Positions 51,116 through 61,558 of a stretch of 64,000 nucleotides of DNA are shown in pieces. Made by a program: the position numbers and the translations under genes. The stretch is from NCBI GenBank assembly GCA_949825065.1, contig OX463849.1, positions 6,324,001 to 6,388,000 on the forward strand, written 5' to 3'. The notes under the pieces were generated by a model. It had not been told where the DNA came from and searched no databases. It worked only from the letters and a program-made list of their open reading frames with translations. This DNA is from Odontocerum albicorne (lineage: Eukaryota; Arthropoda; Insecta; Trichoptera; Odontoceridae). Position 1 is the stretch's first letter. Every line of letters starts with the position of its first letter.

Positions 51116-51564
51116 TGTACATCACCAGTACAAATACTGTAAAAATAGGGGGATGGCTGCCGCTCAATTCTTCCGGTTAACTTTGTGCTTTTCCGGTGAA
51201 AAGTAGCAGAGTGAAGAGATTCCTCTTTAGCAGGAAGAAGTTGGTCGTAAGTAAAACACACAGTTGACGTTGCAGAAACTGAGAATATATTTTTGACGTT
51301 TTCCGTTCCTTGTGTGCAGCCAATCGTTCATCGTAAGTTCCTATATTCGCCCGTGTATGCCGTCATGGCTTGCTAGATACTATCTATGTCGCGCGTTTTT
51401 CACTTGCATGGGCCGACCGACTTTTCATAGTAATTATTGTGAAAGCCACGCACAAGGAACATTAAATTACAATAGGTACACAGCAAGTACATTTTTACAT
51501 GTCATATAAAACAAGATTAGATAAATAAATCAAATGTTTTTGGGTGACGCATACGTCCGATACA
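51116..51564 (+). mobile_element. Solo LTR, copy 3
   Basis: TGTACATCACC...CGTCCGATACA, 449 bp, flanked by GAATG (51,111-51,115) and GAATC (51,565-51,569), a 5-bp duplication with one change. Colinear with copies 1 and 2 with several small deletions. No internal region. Confidence 0.88.
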
Positions 51565-51569
51565 GAATC

Positions 51570-52266
51570 AGTTTTCTCAGACGATGGAATGGGGGAACGA
51601 CATACTGAACGGTGAGCTGTAATATGAAACAAAGTCTGTCAAGAAGCAAAAGACGCATATTTAAACAAAAAAATGATGTCTGGGACTTGTAATATATTCA
51701 AACTAAGCATTCAAACTTAGCAAAGATATGTGTATATTTGATCCGTATGTAATTATCTTAAAACAGATTATTTCAATTCAACTCATTATCTCAGTATAAT
51801 AATTGAAACACCAAAATAACTACGTTGATGAGTTAAATAATATTCAACATAAAGTTTAGATTACAGAACCGTCTTCTTATTGGACTTGTTTTGATTCGGC
51901 AGGCCATTTATTTATTTATTGGATTATCCGCGTAATCGTTTTTTTACAGGGCATGAGATTAACATACAACAAATTTACAATAGCAAACTTAAATTGAAAC
52001 AATCGATTAAGAATTAAGCTTAAAAAATATATCAAAAATAGATAGAATTCTTTAGTTAAATTTAATTTCCACTAAATATGTTAATAATAATACAGAAATA
52101 TGGAAAGAAAAAAGTGATTGGTATAAAAACTTAACAAGATTATTTGATGTTTGAAAAACAAAGTTTTTGTTTGAAATAATATTATAGTATATTTATAAAA
52201 TATGCGTGTTTATTTTCATACATTTTTAATACGAGTCAAACACTTTTTTTAAATTTTGTATTCACC
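51570..52266. other. AT-rich; possible non-LTR tail
   Basis: CCATTTATTTATTTATTGGA at 51,905 followed by TTTTTTTACAGGGCATGAGA could be the minus-strand tail of another LINE. No open frame. Confidence 0.35.
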
Positions 52267-52399
52267 ACTGTTTTATTTGAGTTCACTATCGGTTTCTATG
52301 ACTTTCGCCTTCCTCGTCAGATGAATTCATCGTTATGTATCTTCATCTGACGAGAAAGACGGAAGTCTTGAAACCGGTAATAATCTCAAATAAAACAGT
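52267..52399. repeat. Inverted pair of hammerhead-like repeats
   Basis: ACTGTTTTATTTGAG, ATCGGTTTC, CTCGTCAGATGAA (52,267-52,325) is the imperfect inverse of 52,342-52,399 (TTCATCTGACGAG, GAAACCGGTAAT, CTCAAATAAAACAGT). Both arms include a CTGACGA box and a GAAAC box on their own strand. Inverted terminal-repeat pairs of this type are known in Penelope-like elements, but no RT of that class is present here. Confidence 0.85.
52337..52385 (+). ncRNA. Candidate hammerhead core, right arm
   Basis: CTGACGA (52,347-52,353), two-base link, AAGAC (52,356-52,360) pairing with GTCTT (52,365-52,369) around GGAA, then GAAA (52,370-52,373) and CCGGTA. ACCGGT is again self-complementary with a GUA cleavage triplet. 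Stem I potential is only two pairs. The opposite arm on the minus strand has CTGACGA and GAAAC but a weak stem II. Confidence 0.35.
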
Positions 52400-53522
52400 A
52401 CATAATAAAAATTAAGTGTTTTATTTATTTTATTTAAAATTCATTAACATGACATCATAAAGTAAACAAACGTGTTTTCTAAGATTCAAGAATTATTTAT
52501 TTTCGTTATATTAATAAATAATTTAATAATTGCCTCAGGATTCTGAAAGAATGTTTTTCACTTTTAAATTAAACGTTGGGAAATATAAGAAAAAATAATT
52601 AGAAAATACTATTATATTGTCGTTTAGTTTGAAACATCTGATTTCGACGGTCGTCTCCTACAACGCCACATATTTTTTTGATATTTCAGGAGGAGTGGCC
52701 CCCGTTTCTTTGTAGAAGAATGATTATAAGGGCACTTATTATTTGAAACGGAGATATTTTGAGAAAACTAAAAACGTAGATGTTCACGGACTCCCGCCTC
52801 GGGGGAAATTATTTCAGACACACGTGCGAAAGAGAAATGCTCGCTTAAAAAAATGTAATTATAAAAAAAATATTTTTTCCTATATTCGAGACAAAAAGGC
52901 AGGATTTGAATACATTTCAATGTTTTGCTAGTTTTGTAAGGGAACCACACACACATTGCTTATATTCAAACTTAACTGAAAATAAAAATTTTAAGTTCAA
53001 TATTCTTCAGAAAATATTGAAAAAAATTTTAAACGAGCATTTACATTCTTGTTGGTTAAAAGAAATTGATAATGGTAATCAACCTTTTTGATTGTATTGT
53101 ATACAAACAAATTGTAATAAGATAACATACAATATCCAATAAAAACATCTTTATACATATGGACAAATATGATGAACTTTGTAGAAAATTATTTTAATTT
53201 AATGTTTAACCTGTACCGAATGTTATATAACTAAATACATTTTATTATATTAAACAATAAATTACATTGCTATTTCACTAATTGTTGTACACTTATCCCC
53301 ACCACACGTGTTTATATCCCATATCCCGAGTTTCTCCTAAGACGAAATGCTTCTAGTTTGTAAATATAATAGTGGTTACGTCCAATTGGGATCATTTCGC
53401 TTGCAAATAGCCTCGGGATAGGAAGTCAAAACACGTACAGCGATGATCAATTGTAATGTTTGATTTCGCGTGATGTATACATGTGTAATTGAGTGTCACT
53501 GTTTGTCATGTTGATGAGAATG
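52400..53522. other. No gene recognised
   Basis: Two overlapping 61-62-codon frames near 52,743-52,956 are antisense pairs without resemblance to known families. Confidence 0.45.
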
Positions 53523-53722
53523 TGCAACGGGGTTTTATATAGATAATAAAAAATTGGAAAGAAGTATCGATTAATTTTTTCATGCTATATGTCTTCAGTG
53601 AGATACAAGCAAAAGCCTAGTTTACTGGGGATACGACAAATGAAAGGCAACAAACCCAGATCCATTAAAATTGTGTGTCTAAATTAAATTATCTGTTGGT
53701 TTTTTCACAAATTATGTATATG
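53523..53722. repeat. Direct duplication, left copy
   Basis: GATAATAAAAAATTGGAAAG, TGCTATATGTCTTCAGTGAG, TTTACTGGGGATAC, CAACAAACCCAGATCCATTA, ATTGTGTGTCTAAATTAAAT recur with about 10 percent differences at 54,281-54,480. Confidence 0.9.
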
Positions 53723-54059
53723 TCTTGTCATCTGTAAAATAAATAATCGCGTATACGAGTATAGCTACTGACTCCCATAAAATATATATCTGATCGGTTG
53801 TAAGAATTGGCTTTTTGGCATCAAATCCTCCAAATTAGAACAGTTAAGCTTTAAAATATAAAAAAGTGTTTTAATAGTCTAAAATAGAGTTTAAATAATA
53901 AATAATCAGTCTGAGATCTTACATTCCATTTATTTTTTTCCAGGTTATAAGTGTAAAAGACAAGTATCATACCAACTACGTCACAGATGCTCCCTTTAAC
54001 ATGCACTAAGAAAATTTGGTGTATCTATTTGAAAACTGACAAGAAAACAAAAAAAAACA
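53723..54059. other. Interior of duplication, no gene recognised
   Basis: AT-rich sequence without open frames apart from the LINE-A2 fragment that follows. Confidence 0.4.
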
Positions 54060-54285
54060 AACAATTTCATTGTGTAGTGTATGACTGAGCACTGTGACTC
54101 CCATGATAACCATTGATGACTCTTTTCCATCCATCTCTGCACTCTGCTACTCGAAGAGCAGTGGTTAAGGATTGTCTTGTTGCGTATCTCACTTGGCCAG
54201 TCCATCGAATTGAGACTCTTGTGCGTCGTCCTTCCATGCTTTCAGTGACCACAATTGTCTCCAAAAAGTCTACTTGCAAATGGGT
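54060..54285 (-). pseudogene. LINE-A2 3' end fragment
   Basis: Minus frame 54,279-54,067: DFLETIVVTESMEGRRTRVS, IRWTGQVRYATRQSLTTALR, VAECRDGWKRVINGYHGSHS. Colinear with the end of the copy at 28,255-28,985 (LENFVVTGCVEG...). Open over 70 codons. Confidence 0.8.
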
Positions 54286-54480
54286 TTTACAAAGATAATA
54301 AAAAATTGGAAAGAAGTATCAATTTATTTAATTCATGCTATATGTCCTCAGTGAGATACGGGCCAAAGCCTAATTTACTGGGGATACAACAAATTAATGG
54401 CAACAAACCCAGATCCATTAAAATTGTGTGTCTAAATTAAATTATCTGTCGTTTTTTTTCACCAATTATGTATATTTATT
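54281..54480. repeat. Direct duplication, right copy
   Basis: Counterpart of 53,523-53,722, starting GGGTTTTACAAAGATAATAA. The pair flanks about 560 bp that includes the LINE-A2 fragment. Confidence 0.9.
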
Positions 54481-54490
54481 TTCATGTGTA

Positions 54491-56687
54491 AAATAAATAA
54501 AATAAATTAGTGGGATACCAAAAATAATTTATTTTTCAATATTTGAATTAAGAGTTCCACAAAATTAAAACAGAAACTTTTGTTTATTAAGTTACATTTA
54601 AATTAAATGGATTTTTTTAATTTTTAAACCCTGTTTCAAAAAAAATTACCAGATTCTTTACTTTAACACCACGGTGAATTCAAAAGCCGGATCTCGGATC
54701 CAGGAAACGGATACAAAGGTGTGCCATTTCCTAAGGTCAACTTCCGGCGATTCTTTAACTGTTTCCTCCTCAGTTCGCATTAAATAAATTGTTTTATTTT
54801 ATTTGTTCTGCCGCCTTTCTCTACATCAAGACGACGCACTCCATCCAATCCATTACTCTTCGCTGTTAGATAAATCTCTACTTTTGCAAACAAAAGTTTT
54901 AATTCGTTAATGATAGCATCGATTATCTTTCCAAAACCAAGTTTCCAATTAACTGCTGTAATTCCATTAACTTAAGTAATTTCCTTAATACCGCTTACAT
55001 AGTTTAAGTTTCTACTCCTTAGTTTTATTGGTTGTGTGACTTAAATATGTGCTTAAATATTTTTTAAGTATTTTCACGACTAAAATGCACCCCGTGATAG
55101 TTTTTTTAATACCACTTTACTACAACTTTCATTTTTGTATTCGGACCATAAATTATTAAAAATGCCACGTGTTTCCAATATGAAGCAATATTCTACAATT
55201 TGTATCAATCTGGTCTTGTTCCGAAAACGTAGACCCAGTTTTTGAACCATCTAGCTTGTATTGTGAGTCCTTCAAACCCCACAATTGCATTCGATGCTGC
55301 AAAATTTTTGTTCAAGGAACCCCATTTAACATGTTTGTTTGAATTCTAGTCACACCTATTTCAATTCTATTTTGGACTCTCCAATTAATCCAAGGCAGCT
55401 GGTCTTATAGCGTTATACTTTTCAAGAGCTCTAATCCGTGGTCAGAGGATTTTTTTCCAGAGAACAAACAGGATTTGTCCAAAGAAACCGTTGGTTCTTG
55501 GGCTCGTTATACTTTAATATAATTTATATAGATCAGTTTTAACTTATCAATGTCCGAGCATCTACGTGGTAACATAACAACTCATCAATCATGCAAGTAT
55601 GACTGGCAGTCATAAGGTTTTTTTTTTGAAATGGTGAAAAAGGATTTAGGATTTTAGCCAAGGAAATGAAATTTCTAAGGGACAAATGTGCACTCTGTGC
55701 CTTTAAAAAAATATCTAAAAAATAGAGTTCCCATTGATACTCAACCTTTAATTAATATTTATTGAGAGTTCTAGGTTGAATATGTTTGGGTTCATGTTAT
55801 ATTTAGAACTACTCGTAAGAGTTAAGACTTTATGTCGATCTTTAATAAACTTATTGATTTGTTATTTTATTACACAATATATGGGTTAATATGTCCTAGA
55901 ATATTGTGATCAATAAAATAGGTTTAAATGTTACAAATACCAGACAATTAAAACTGGTCTGCCAATCAATGTCAACGATGTCGATTTTTTATCATTGCGA
56001 CTTTTTTATGGTAAAGGAATAAATAGGAATGATGGGATATTGCACATAAAAAATATAACGAAACAACACGCCTTATATTGGTTCTAATTGACATACTGAA
56101 AGTTGTGGTATCATATATTATATAAACTATAACTTTGCATGACTTTGCAGTGGGCGTGATCGGTGTGATATGTGTCTACCATATACACAGTCTTACTTGT
56201 TCAGGAAAGATTTTTTTTAACCTTAGTGTTAAGTAATAATGTATATACCGATTCTTGTACAATCTTCGTTTTCGAATAATCAAGTAATATCATATGAAGA
56301 AGTCAAAAGAGTTTATTTCTACAGTGCTAAAGAGAATACTTCAGGAGAAGAGTCCCAAAGGTAATTAGAGCAGCCTGAATAAAGACAGTTACTCGGAGTG
56401 TTCACTGAAATATGACGAACATTTTTCAGGAAAACTCGCTTACACTGAAACTCACTGCTAAAAATTTTCAATTCTATATGGAATACTTCAACAAAAGACT
56501 TCAAGGGTTTTCTTTACTTTTAACTTTTGTTCAAGTTTACGTCATAATACAAATAATAACATATAATTCTTAAACCACCATTTACAGAGCTAATTTGCCT
56601 CAATGAAGCTTTAATTAAAGTAAGGCTCTACATAATTTTATAGAAAATTAAAATACAAAATTTAAAAATCTATTAAGTAAAAATATT
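54491..56687. other. 2.2-kb stretch without recognised gene
   Basis: AT-rich with small frames only. Nothing matches the repeat families of the window. A minus frame 56,504-56,319 (61 aa) is not convincing. Confidence 0.45.
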
Positions 56688-57060
56688 GATATTTTGGATA
56701 TGTCCAAAGGTCGCATACCAAAACATTGAAATTGTTTACCCACAAATACTATTTACGATACATTCCACAGTAGAAAGAGAACGCATCACGCTGTCTCGCC
56801 GTTTTCGCAAACAAATTGTCTACCCACAATACTATTTGCGATGTCTACAATATTTCAATCGACCATTTCTGCACGCACAGAAGCGAGATAAAAATATATT
56901 GCGGGCGCACTCCCGCGCCCATTCTGAAATGTATAAATACCCACTTACCGATTAATAAAGATTATTAATTATTATTCATTGATTCATTCACTCTCTCTTT
57001 CCGCATTGCTAATTGACGTATTTTATTTAAATACCAAACAATCAAAATCATCATCGCGTC
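56688..57060 (+). promoter_or_regulatory. Possible LTR or promoter-like sequence
   Basis: TATAAATACC at 56,931 lies downstream of GCGGGCGCACTCCCGCGCCC and is followed by AATAAAG at 56,955. Two internal copies of TTGTNTACCCACAA.TACTAT, TTNCGAT occur at 56,730 and 56,818. A TATA box close to a poly(A) signal resembles an insect LTR, but I could not fix TG...CA ends or a target duplication. Confidence 0.3.
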
Positions 57061-57069
57061 CTTCAAGGA

Positions 57070-57948
57070 CATTCTGCTAAAATGTGTGTGCGCCGAATCA
57101 TGAACCTATTCCCCGCACAGATAATATTAAAGATCTGGGTGTCTTGTTCCACAGCAATCTCGCGTTTGGTCCTCACATAGAAGTTATGTGCAACTCAGCT
57201 TATAAAACTCTAGGATTTGTTATGAGAATCTCTAAGTCGTTTGAAAACCAATTGGTGCTCAAAACGTTGTTTAATTCATTGATCCGTAGCAAACTAGAAA
57301 GCAATGCTTGCATTTGGAGCCCGGTGGGGGCGCAAAACTCGCTCATGGTGGAGAAAGTACAAAAAAAATATCTACGATATCTCTACATGAGTGAGTTTGG
57401 TGTCTATCCGTGGCTATATCCTACGCAGTTTCTGCTGGGCATGCTCGGGTATAACTCCTTGAGCGTAAGAAGAGATCTGCGTCTCTTGGTATACGTTGTC
57501 AAACTCGTTCGAGGAGTTGTGAGCTGTCCAGCATTACTACAAAGATTAGCGTTAAATGTTCCTAACAATTACACTAGACTGCGCCGGCAGGAACTGTTCT
57601 CAATAACATACGCAAGAACGGGTCTTCCAGCCGCTATGCCTGTTGGAAGGGCCTTAACTCTTCTTAACGGGACTGCTTCGGATATTGACATATTTCATAT
57701 CACATTACCAAAAGCAAAAGTAAATTTTCTTCTTAGATTAAGCGCGTTAGAAAGCACTCATCAACATACTTAAGTGACTGAATATATATGTAACATACGT
57801 TTGTGTGTAAATACTCGTTTGTATACATATGCACTATTTTTTATTTTATATAATTAAAAAAAAAAAATTTTTTTTTCCCTGTAATTTTTCTTCTTTTTTA
57901 ATGTCTTGTATTTTTCAATGTAATTGGGCTAAGCCTGTTTTGAAAAAA

Positions 57949-57979
<31 letters not shown>

Positions 57980-57985
57980 ATGAAT
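57070..57985 (+). mobile_element. 5'-truncated Jockey-like LINE
   Basis: Begins within the RT region near 57,070 and ends in an (AAAT)n tail at 57,948-57,980 after GTAATTGGGCTAAGCCTG. Preserved frame and clean tail suggest relatively recent insertion. No target duplication found by eye. Confidence 0.85.
57084..57773 (+). pseudogene. Jockey-like reverse transcriptase, C-terminal 229 aa, frame intact
   Basis: The frame contains NIKDLGVLFHSNLAFGPHIE, SAYKTLGFVMRIS, LKTLFNSLIRSKLESNACIW, VQKKYLRYLY, SVRRDLRLLVYVVKLVRGVV, LALNVPNNYTRLRRQELF. This order (DLGV, LG..KR, RS.LEY...W.P, VQ..F..., then a variable C-terminus) is that of Jockey-clade RT after the catalytic YADD block, which is missing. 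ATG at 57,084 is just the first in the fragment and is unlikely to be a native start. Confidence 0.88.
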
Positions 57986-58034
57986 ATCATAAAATCAAGT
58001 TGAGTATTTTGTTGTTTGTTCGTCAGACCTTAAG

Positions 58035-58135
58035 GTCTTTTTAACATATTTCTAGTTGGTTGGAAAAGATTACCACATGGCAATTAGCACGCAAGGTTGT
58101 ACTGTATACAACGAAAGTGTAATATAATAGAATTT
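58035..58135 (+). mobile_element. SINE-1-type 3' tail
   Basis: CTTAAGGTCTTTTTAACATA, TTTCTAGTTGGTTGG, AAAAGATTACCACATGGCAA, TTAGCACGCAAGGTTGT, AACGAAAGTGTAATATAA. Same variant tail as 13,222-13,295; head missing. Confidence 0.7.
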
Positions 58136-58794
58136 TAAAAGGTTAAAGCCGCAACCTTTCACAAATAAGTATTCATTAAAAGTATATTCCGAAATAATTT
58201 CAGCTTTTAAAACATTTTTATGTTCAAATCAATCAAATAACAATTTTATAAAAGCTTAACATACATTTTTATGATGAAATTAAAGAATATATTTGACTAA
58301 TAAACAGAATTTATAATAATGTATTCATTTTAGGCTCATCCTATATCAGAAATAAACGACTCAATAAGATTTTATTAATAAAATCTACATAATAAATTCA
58401 TATTAATCTTCAAATTATTATACCACGCAGCACAGTTAGGAAATAATCTCGAAATTATAATATCACAGTTGGATATAATCCCGAAAATGAAAACAACAAA
58501 GTAAATTTCGCACTCGCTAAATCCAATATATTCCAATTTTCCAATGTAAACTTACCAAGACAAACTTAGTTTGCGAAACGAGACTAAGTTTGGATTCCAC
58601 AAACGTGTGTGTAGATACCTTAAAAAGGCGAAATTTAGAAATAATTTCACTTCAAAACCTTGACATGAAGCATCCAGAGAACAACTTTGGAATAGTTTGT
58701 GGAAATTAAATAACATATAAACAGCTATTTTCAACAATAGAATAATACGGAAGTGTTGGAAATTTTAACGGATAACTGACTTTTCCTAATATTT
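58136..58794. other. No gene recognised
   Basis: AT-rich, no convincing frame. Confidence 0.45.
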
Positions 58795-58870
58795 ATTAAC
58801 AATTTTATGGGCTTGTTGCTAGGTGGTAATCTCATCCAACTCACCAGATAATAGTTAATGAGAGAAGTTA
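58795..58870 (-). mobile_element. LINE-C terminal fragment
   Basis: GGGCTTGTTGCTAGGTGGTA, ATCTCATCCAACTCACCAGA, AGTTAATGAGAGAAGTTAC is the antisense LINE-C 3' UTR end. Confidence 0.6.
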
Positions 58871-58934
58871 CAGAATCCATGATTTAAATTATTATTTAAG
58901 TGTGAAAATTTCATGAACAATATAAATTACAACG

Positions 58935-59335
58935 GTGGCAGTTATCATCATCATCCTCGCATTAAACCATTTATTTGGAGTTTGCGTAACGGTAACAGTT
59001 ATCATCATCATCCTCGCATTAAACCATTTATTTGGAGTTTGCGTAAAGGTAACAGTTATCATCATCATCCTCGCATTAAACCATTTATTTGGAGTTTGCG
59101 TAACGGTAACAGTTATCATCATCATCCTCGCATTAAACAATTTATTTGGAGTTTGCGTAACGGTAACAGTTATCATCATCATCCTCGCATTAAACCATTT
59201 ATTTGGAGTTTGCGTAAAGGTAACAGTTATCATCATCATCCTCGCATTAAACCATTTATTTGGAGTTTGCGTAACGGTAACAGTTATCATCATCATCCTC
59301 GCATTAAACAATTTATTTGGAGTTTGCGTAACGCG
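58935..59335. repeat. 57-bp minisatellite, seven copies, with 171-bp higher-order period
   Basis: Unit GTAACAGTTATCATCATCAT, CCTCGCATTAAACCATTTAT, TTGGAGTTTGCGTAACG. Diagnostic variants (ACGG/AAGG at the junction; CCATTT/CAATTT) occur in the order P-N, P-K, P-N, Q-N, P-K, P-N, Q-N by encoded residue, so units 2-4 equal units 5-7. Because 57 is a multiple of three, three long frames stay open, including a 185-aa plus frame (58,913-59,470) that runs into the SINE. Confidence 0.95.
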
Positions 59336-59385
59336 TTGGCCTCTCAATCTTCTAGGGTAGGTTCAGATTACTCGTATCGTGAAAG

Positions 59386-59586
59386 ACGACCTCCGTGGCC
59401 TGGGAGTAAGACACTTGTCTGCCGATCCGGAGGTTGCGGGTTCTATCCCCGCTGGAACCCAGATTTGTAAAATAGGATTCCAGTCTGGTTAAAACTTAGG
59501 GCCTATAAAAACATATTTCTGGTTGCTTGGAAGAGATTGCCACATGGCAATAATCTCGCCAGGTAAAAAAAAAAAAAAAAAAAAAA
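59386..59586 (+). mobile_element. SINE-1, full length with poly(A)
   Basis: GACGACCTCCGTGGCCTGGG, AGTAAGACACTTGTCTGCCG (A-box side), GGAGGTTGCGGGTTCTATCC (B box), CCGCTGGAACCCAGATTTGT, AGGATTCCAGTCTGG, CTTAGGGCCTATAAAAAC, TTGCTTGGAAGAGATTGCC, ACATGGCAATAATCTCGCCA, then about 20 A. Best full copy; its last 45-50 bp match LINE-C's end. Confidence 0.92.
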
Positions 59587-59982
59587 GATGCTAACCTTCC
59601 ATCGTTCCTCTGGATGACTTCTTGTTCTATTTCAAGAGACTTCTATTTTCAGATTCTGATTTCCTACATTTTCAGTTGGTTTTCTTTATATATTCTATAG
59701 CGCCAGCTTAACCTTTCTCGAAAAAAATAAATAAATTATAAAGCACTGTTTAGAGAACACAATCTCCTAAACGGTGCCCTAACTCGGGACTCGAACCCAC
59801 TCTTATTTACAGATTCTAAATATTACAAAATTAAAATACTTCAGTTCTTGGACAAAAGTTCTTGTATTTGACTATGAAGCCTGTAAATAAACAAAAACTA
59901 AATATTCGTGCTGATATGCATTGAAAATGTATAACCAGGGAAAGACATACTATTAAACCAATGAAACAAAATGAAAAACAAG
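59587..59982. other. No gene recognised
   Basis: CTAACTCGGGACTCGAACCC at 59,778 resembles an antisense B box of a tRNA-derived repeat, too short to assign. Confidence 0.4.
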
Positions 59983-60130
59983 TAGGTAATACACATGGCT
60001 TTGTAGTGTGTCGTCTCTGTCGCACGATGGCCTGATGTGTATTACGTACCTGTACCCGGCGCTAAGTAATACACATGGCTTTGTAGAGCGTCGTCTCTGT
60101 CGCACGATGCCCCGATGTGTATTACTTACG
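59983..60130. mobile_element. AGTAC-type MITE derivative, two adjacent hairpins
   Basis: GTAATACACATGGCTTTGTA, GTGTGTCGTCTCTGTCGCAC, GATGTGTATTAC and, after TGTACCCGGCGCTAAG, a second TAATACACATGGCTTTGTAG, CGATGTGTATTACTTA. Each has inverted TAATACACAT / ATGTGTATTA ends. CCCGGCG.TAAGTAATACACA and GAGCGTCGTCTCTGTCG match the MITE at 15,570. Confidence 0.75.
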
Positions 60131-60159
60131 ATGTGTATGTGTTTAGCCTTTCATATCAG

Positions 60160-60440
60160 TGATTTTAGGCATTGCCTTTTCCACTGTTGTGACATCTGTG
60201 TGTGTGGGGGTTTATGTGTGTATACTTTGAGGAATTATTTGTCGTTATATTCCCTTTAGTTTTATGGCCCTTCACCCTTCAAAGTCATCGAATTTAGTCC
60301 GAAATGTTATGGGTCACGTATCCAGAGTGATTCTGTCTCACGTTAGCAGTCCTGGTGGCATTGTCAAGATTCCAGCGTCCTCCCGATCGCCCTGCCCCAA
60401 TCCCACGCCCCCAGCTCCCAGGAATAGCAGAGAAGAAGGC
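60160..60440 (+). repeat. Dispersed repeat X, copy 2
   Basis: TGCCTTTTCCACTGTTGTGA, CATCTGTGTGTGTGGGG, GTGTATACTTTGAGG, GTTAGCAGTCCTGGTGGC, GCGTCCTCCCGATCGCCC match 18,925-18,640 (minus). Ends near GGTGAAGAAGAAGATATAC, a tail like those of the RTE-like LINEs. Confidence 0.6.
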
Positions 60441-60460
60441 ATAGCTCGGTGAAGAAGAAG

Positions 60461-61314
60461 ATATACATATGATGTGTGTCATTTTTTGATTACATATAAT
60501 ACCTATACGGTGAGGGTGTAGTATTAAGATGGACTGTCAAACCGATGGACTGTATAAGCCAGGAGTACTACAGAGTATTTGGTGTTCATTACAGTCTGAG
60601 TGGAATAATCATCGAAAGCAAGATACTGCATACCAGAGAGCTTAAAACTATCTGCCAGATGGCTGTAAACCTTTTCTTTTTTTTTTCAGGTAAAGTACCC
60701 TTTACATGTCAATATTGGAATTTAATTTCCTTCGGATTCCTTTAAACTTCCCAGATTTCTGAACCGCTCATTTACACAAAGGGTTACAAATTCCCCTTTT
60801 GTTAACAAATCACACACATGAGCGACCGAGTGATTTGATTTCAATATGTGTTTCACCATGCACAATCTTGATTATACGGGATTTACAAGCGCATCTGATG
60901 GAAACAGTTTATATCGCTATTATTGCTTTATGTTGGAAGACCTTCGTCTCATACACGTCCACATATGTCAAGTAGAGGTAAAAATCTTATTGTGAAGGCT
61001 TATCTTAAGTTTTTGAGGCTTTTGCGATTCCTCGTATCAGCTGTATAAGTTCTTTCGGAATTTTGTATCACGGGTGGTTTGGTTTATGGTGACTGACTTT
61101 TAAAAACGTCACAGTTTTCATTTTCAGGGCTTGTTGTCAACTTCGTCTTATGGCGATGTTGATGACAAACAAGCTCGAGGAAATAAAAAATTCTCACGTT
61201 TTTTGAAATGTCGACATTATACGAGTATATAAGTCAAAACCACGCGGTAGAAAGCTTCGAAAAACCATGTACAACTTATTGTGAAGATGATATTGCATGA
61301 TCCAAGTACTAAGT
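60461..61314. other. No gene recognised
   Basis: AT-rich. A 66-codon frame at 60,545-60,745 is not assignable. A hairpin (GGCTTGTTGTCAAC / GTTGATGACAAACAAGC) lies at 61,127-61,173. Confidence 0.45.
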
Positions 61315-61558
61315 GGTAGGTTAATTACTATGACTATCCATTCCTACGAAATTCATGAACATATATGTGAGCATATGCCCACAAAGACATACATTCACCC
61401 GAACATTCATTTTTGTATAAAATGAGATATCGTCAATCAAAGGAAAATGAAGGGATGGTGGAAAGGAAAGGAAAAATAAATCGGTAATGAAACATGTTAT
61501 GTTACTGACTAGAAATTAAGAGTTTTTTCAGTCGCTTCTTCTAGCATGCCAAGGTCTG
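61315..61558 (-). mobile_element. LINE-C 3' UTR and ORF end
   Basis: Antisense GAAATTCATGAACATATATG, AGATATCGTCAATCAAAGG, GACTAGAAATTAAGAG, TTTTTCAGTCGCTTCTT and AGCATGCCAAGG. Terminal GGTTGG... tail is missing, so truncated at both ends. Confidence 0.75.

Noticed and set aside
58913..59470. 185-aa histidine-rich repeat protein
   Set aside because: The frame follows from a 57-bp (multiple of three) minisatellite, is mirrored by open frames in another plus phase and on the minus strand, and continues into SINE-1.
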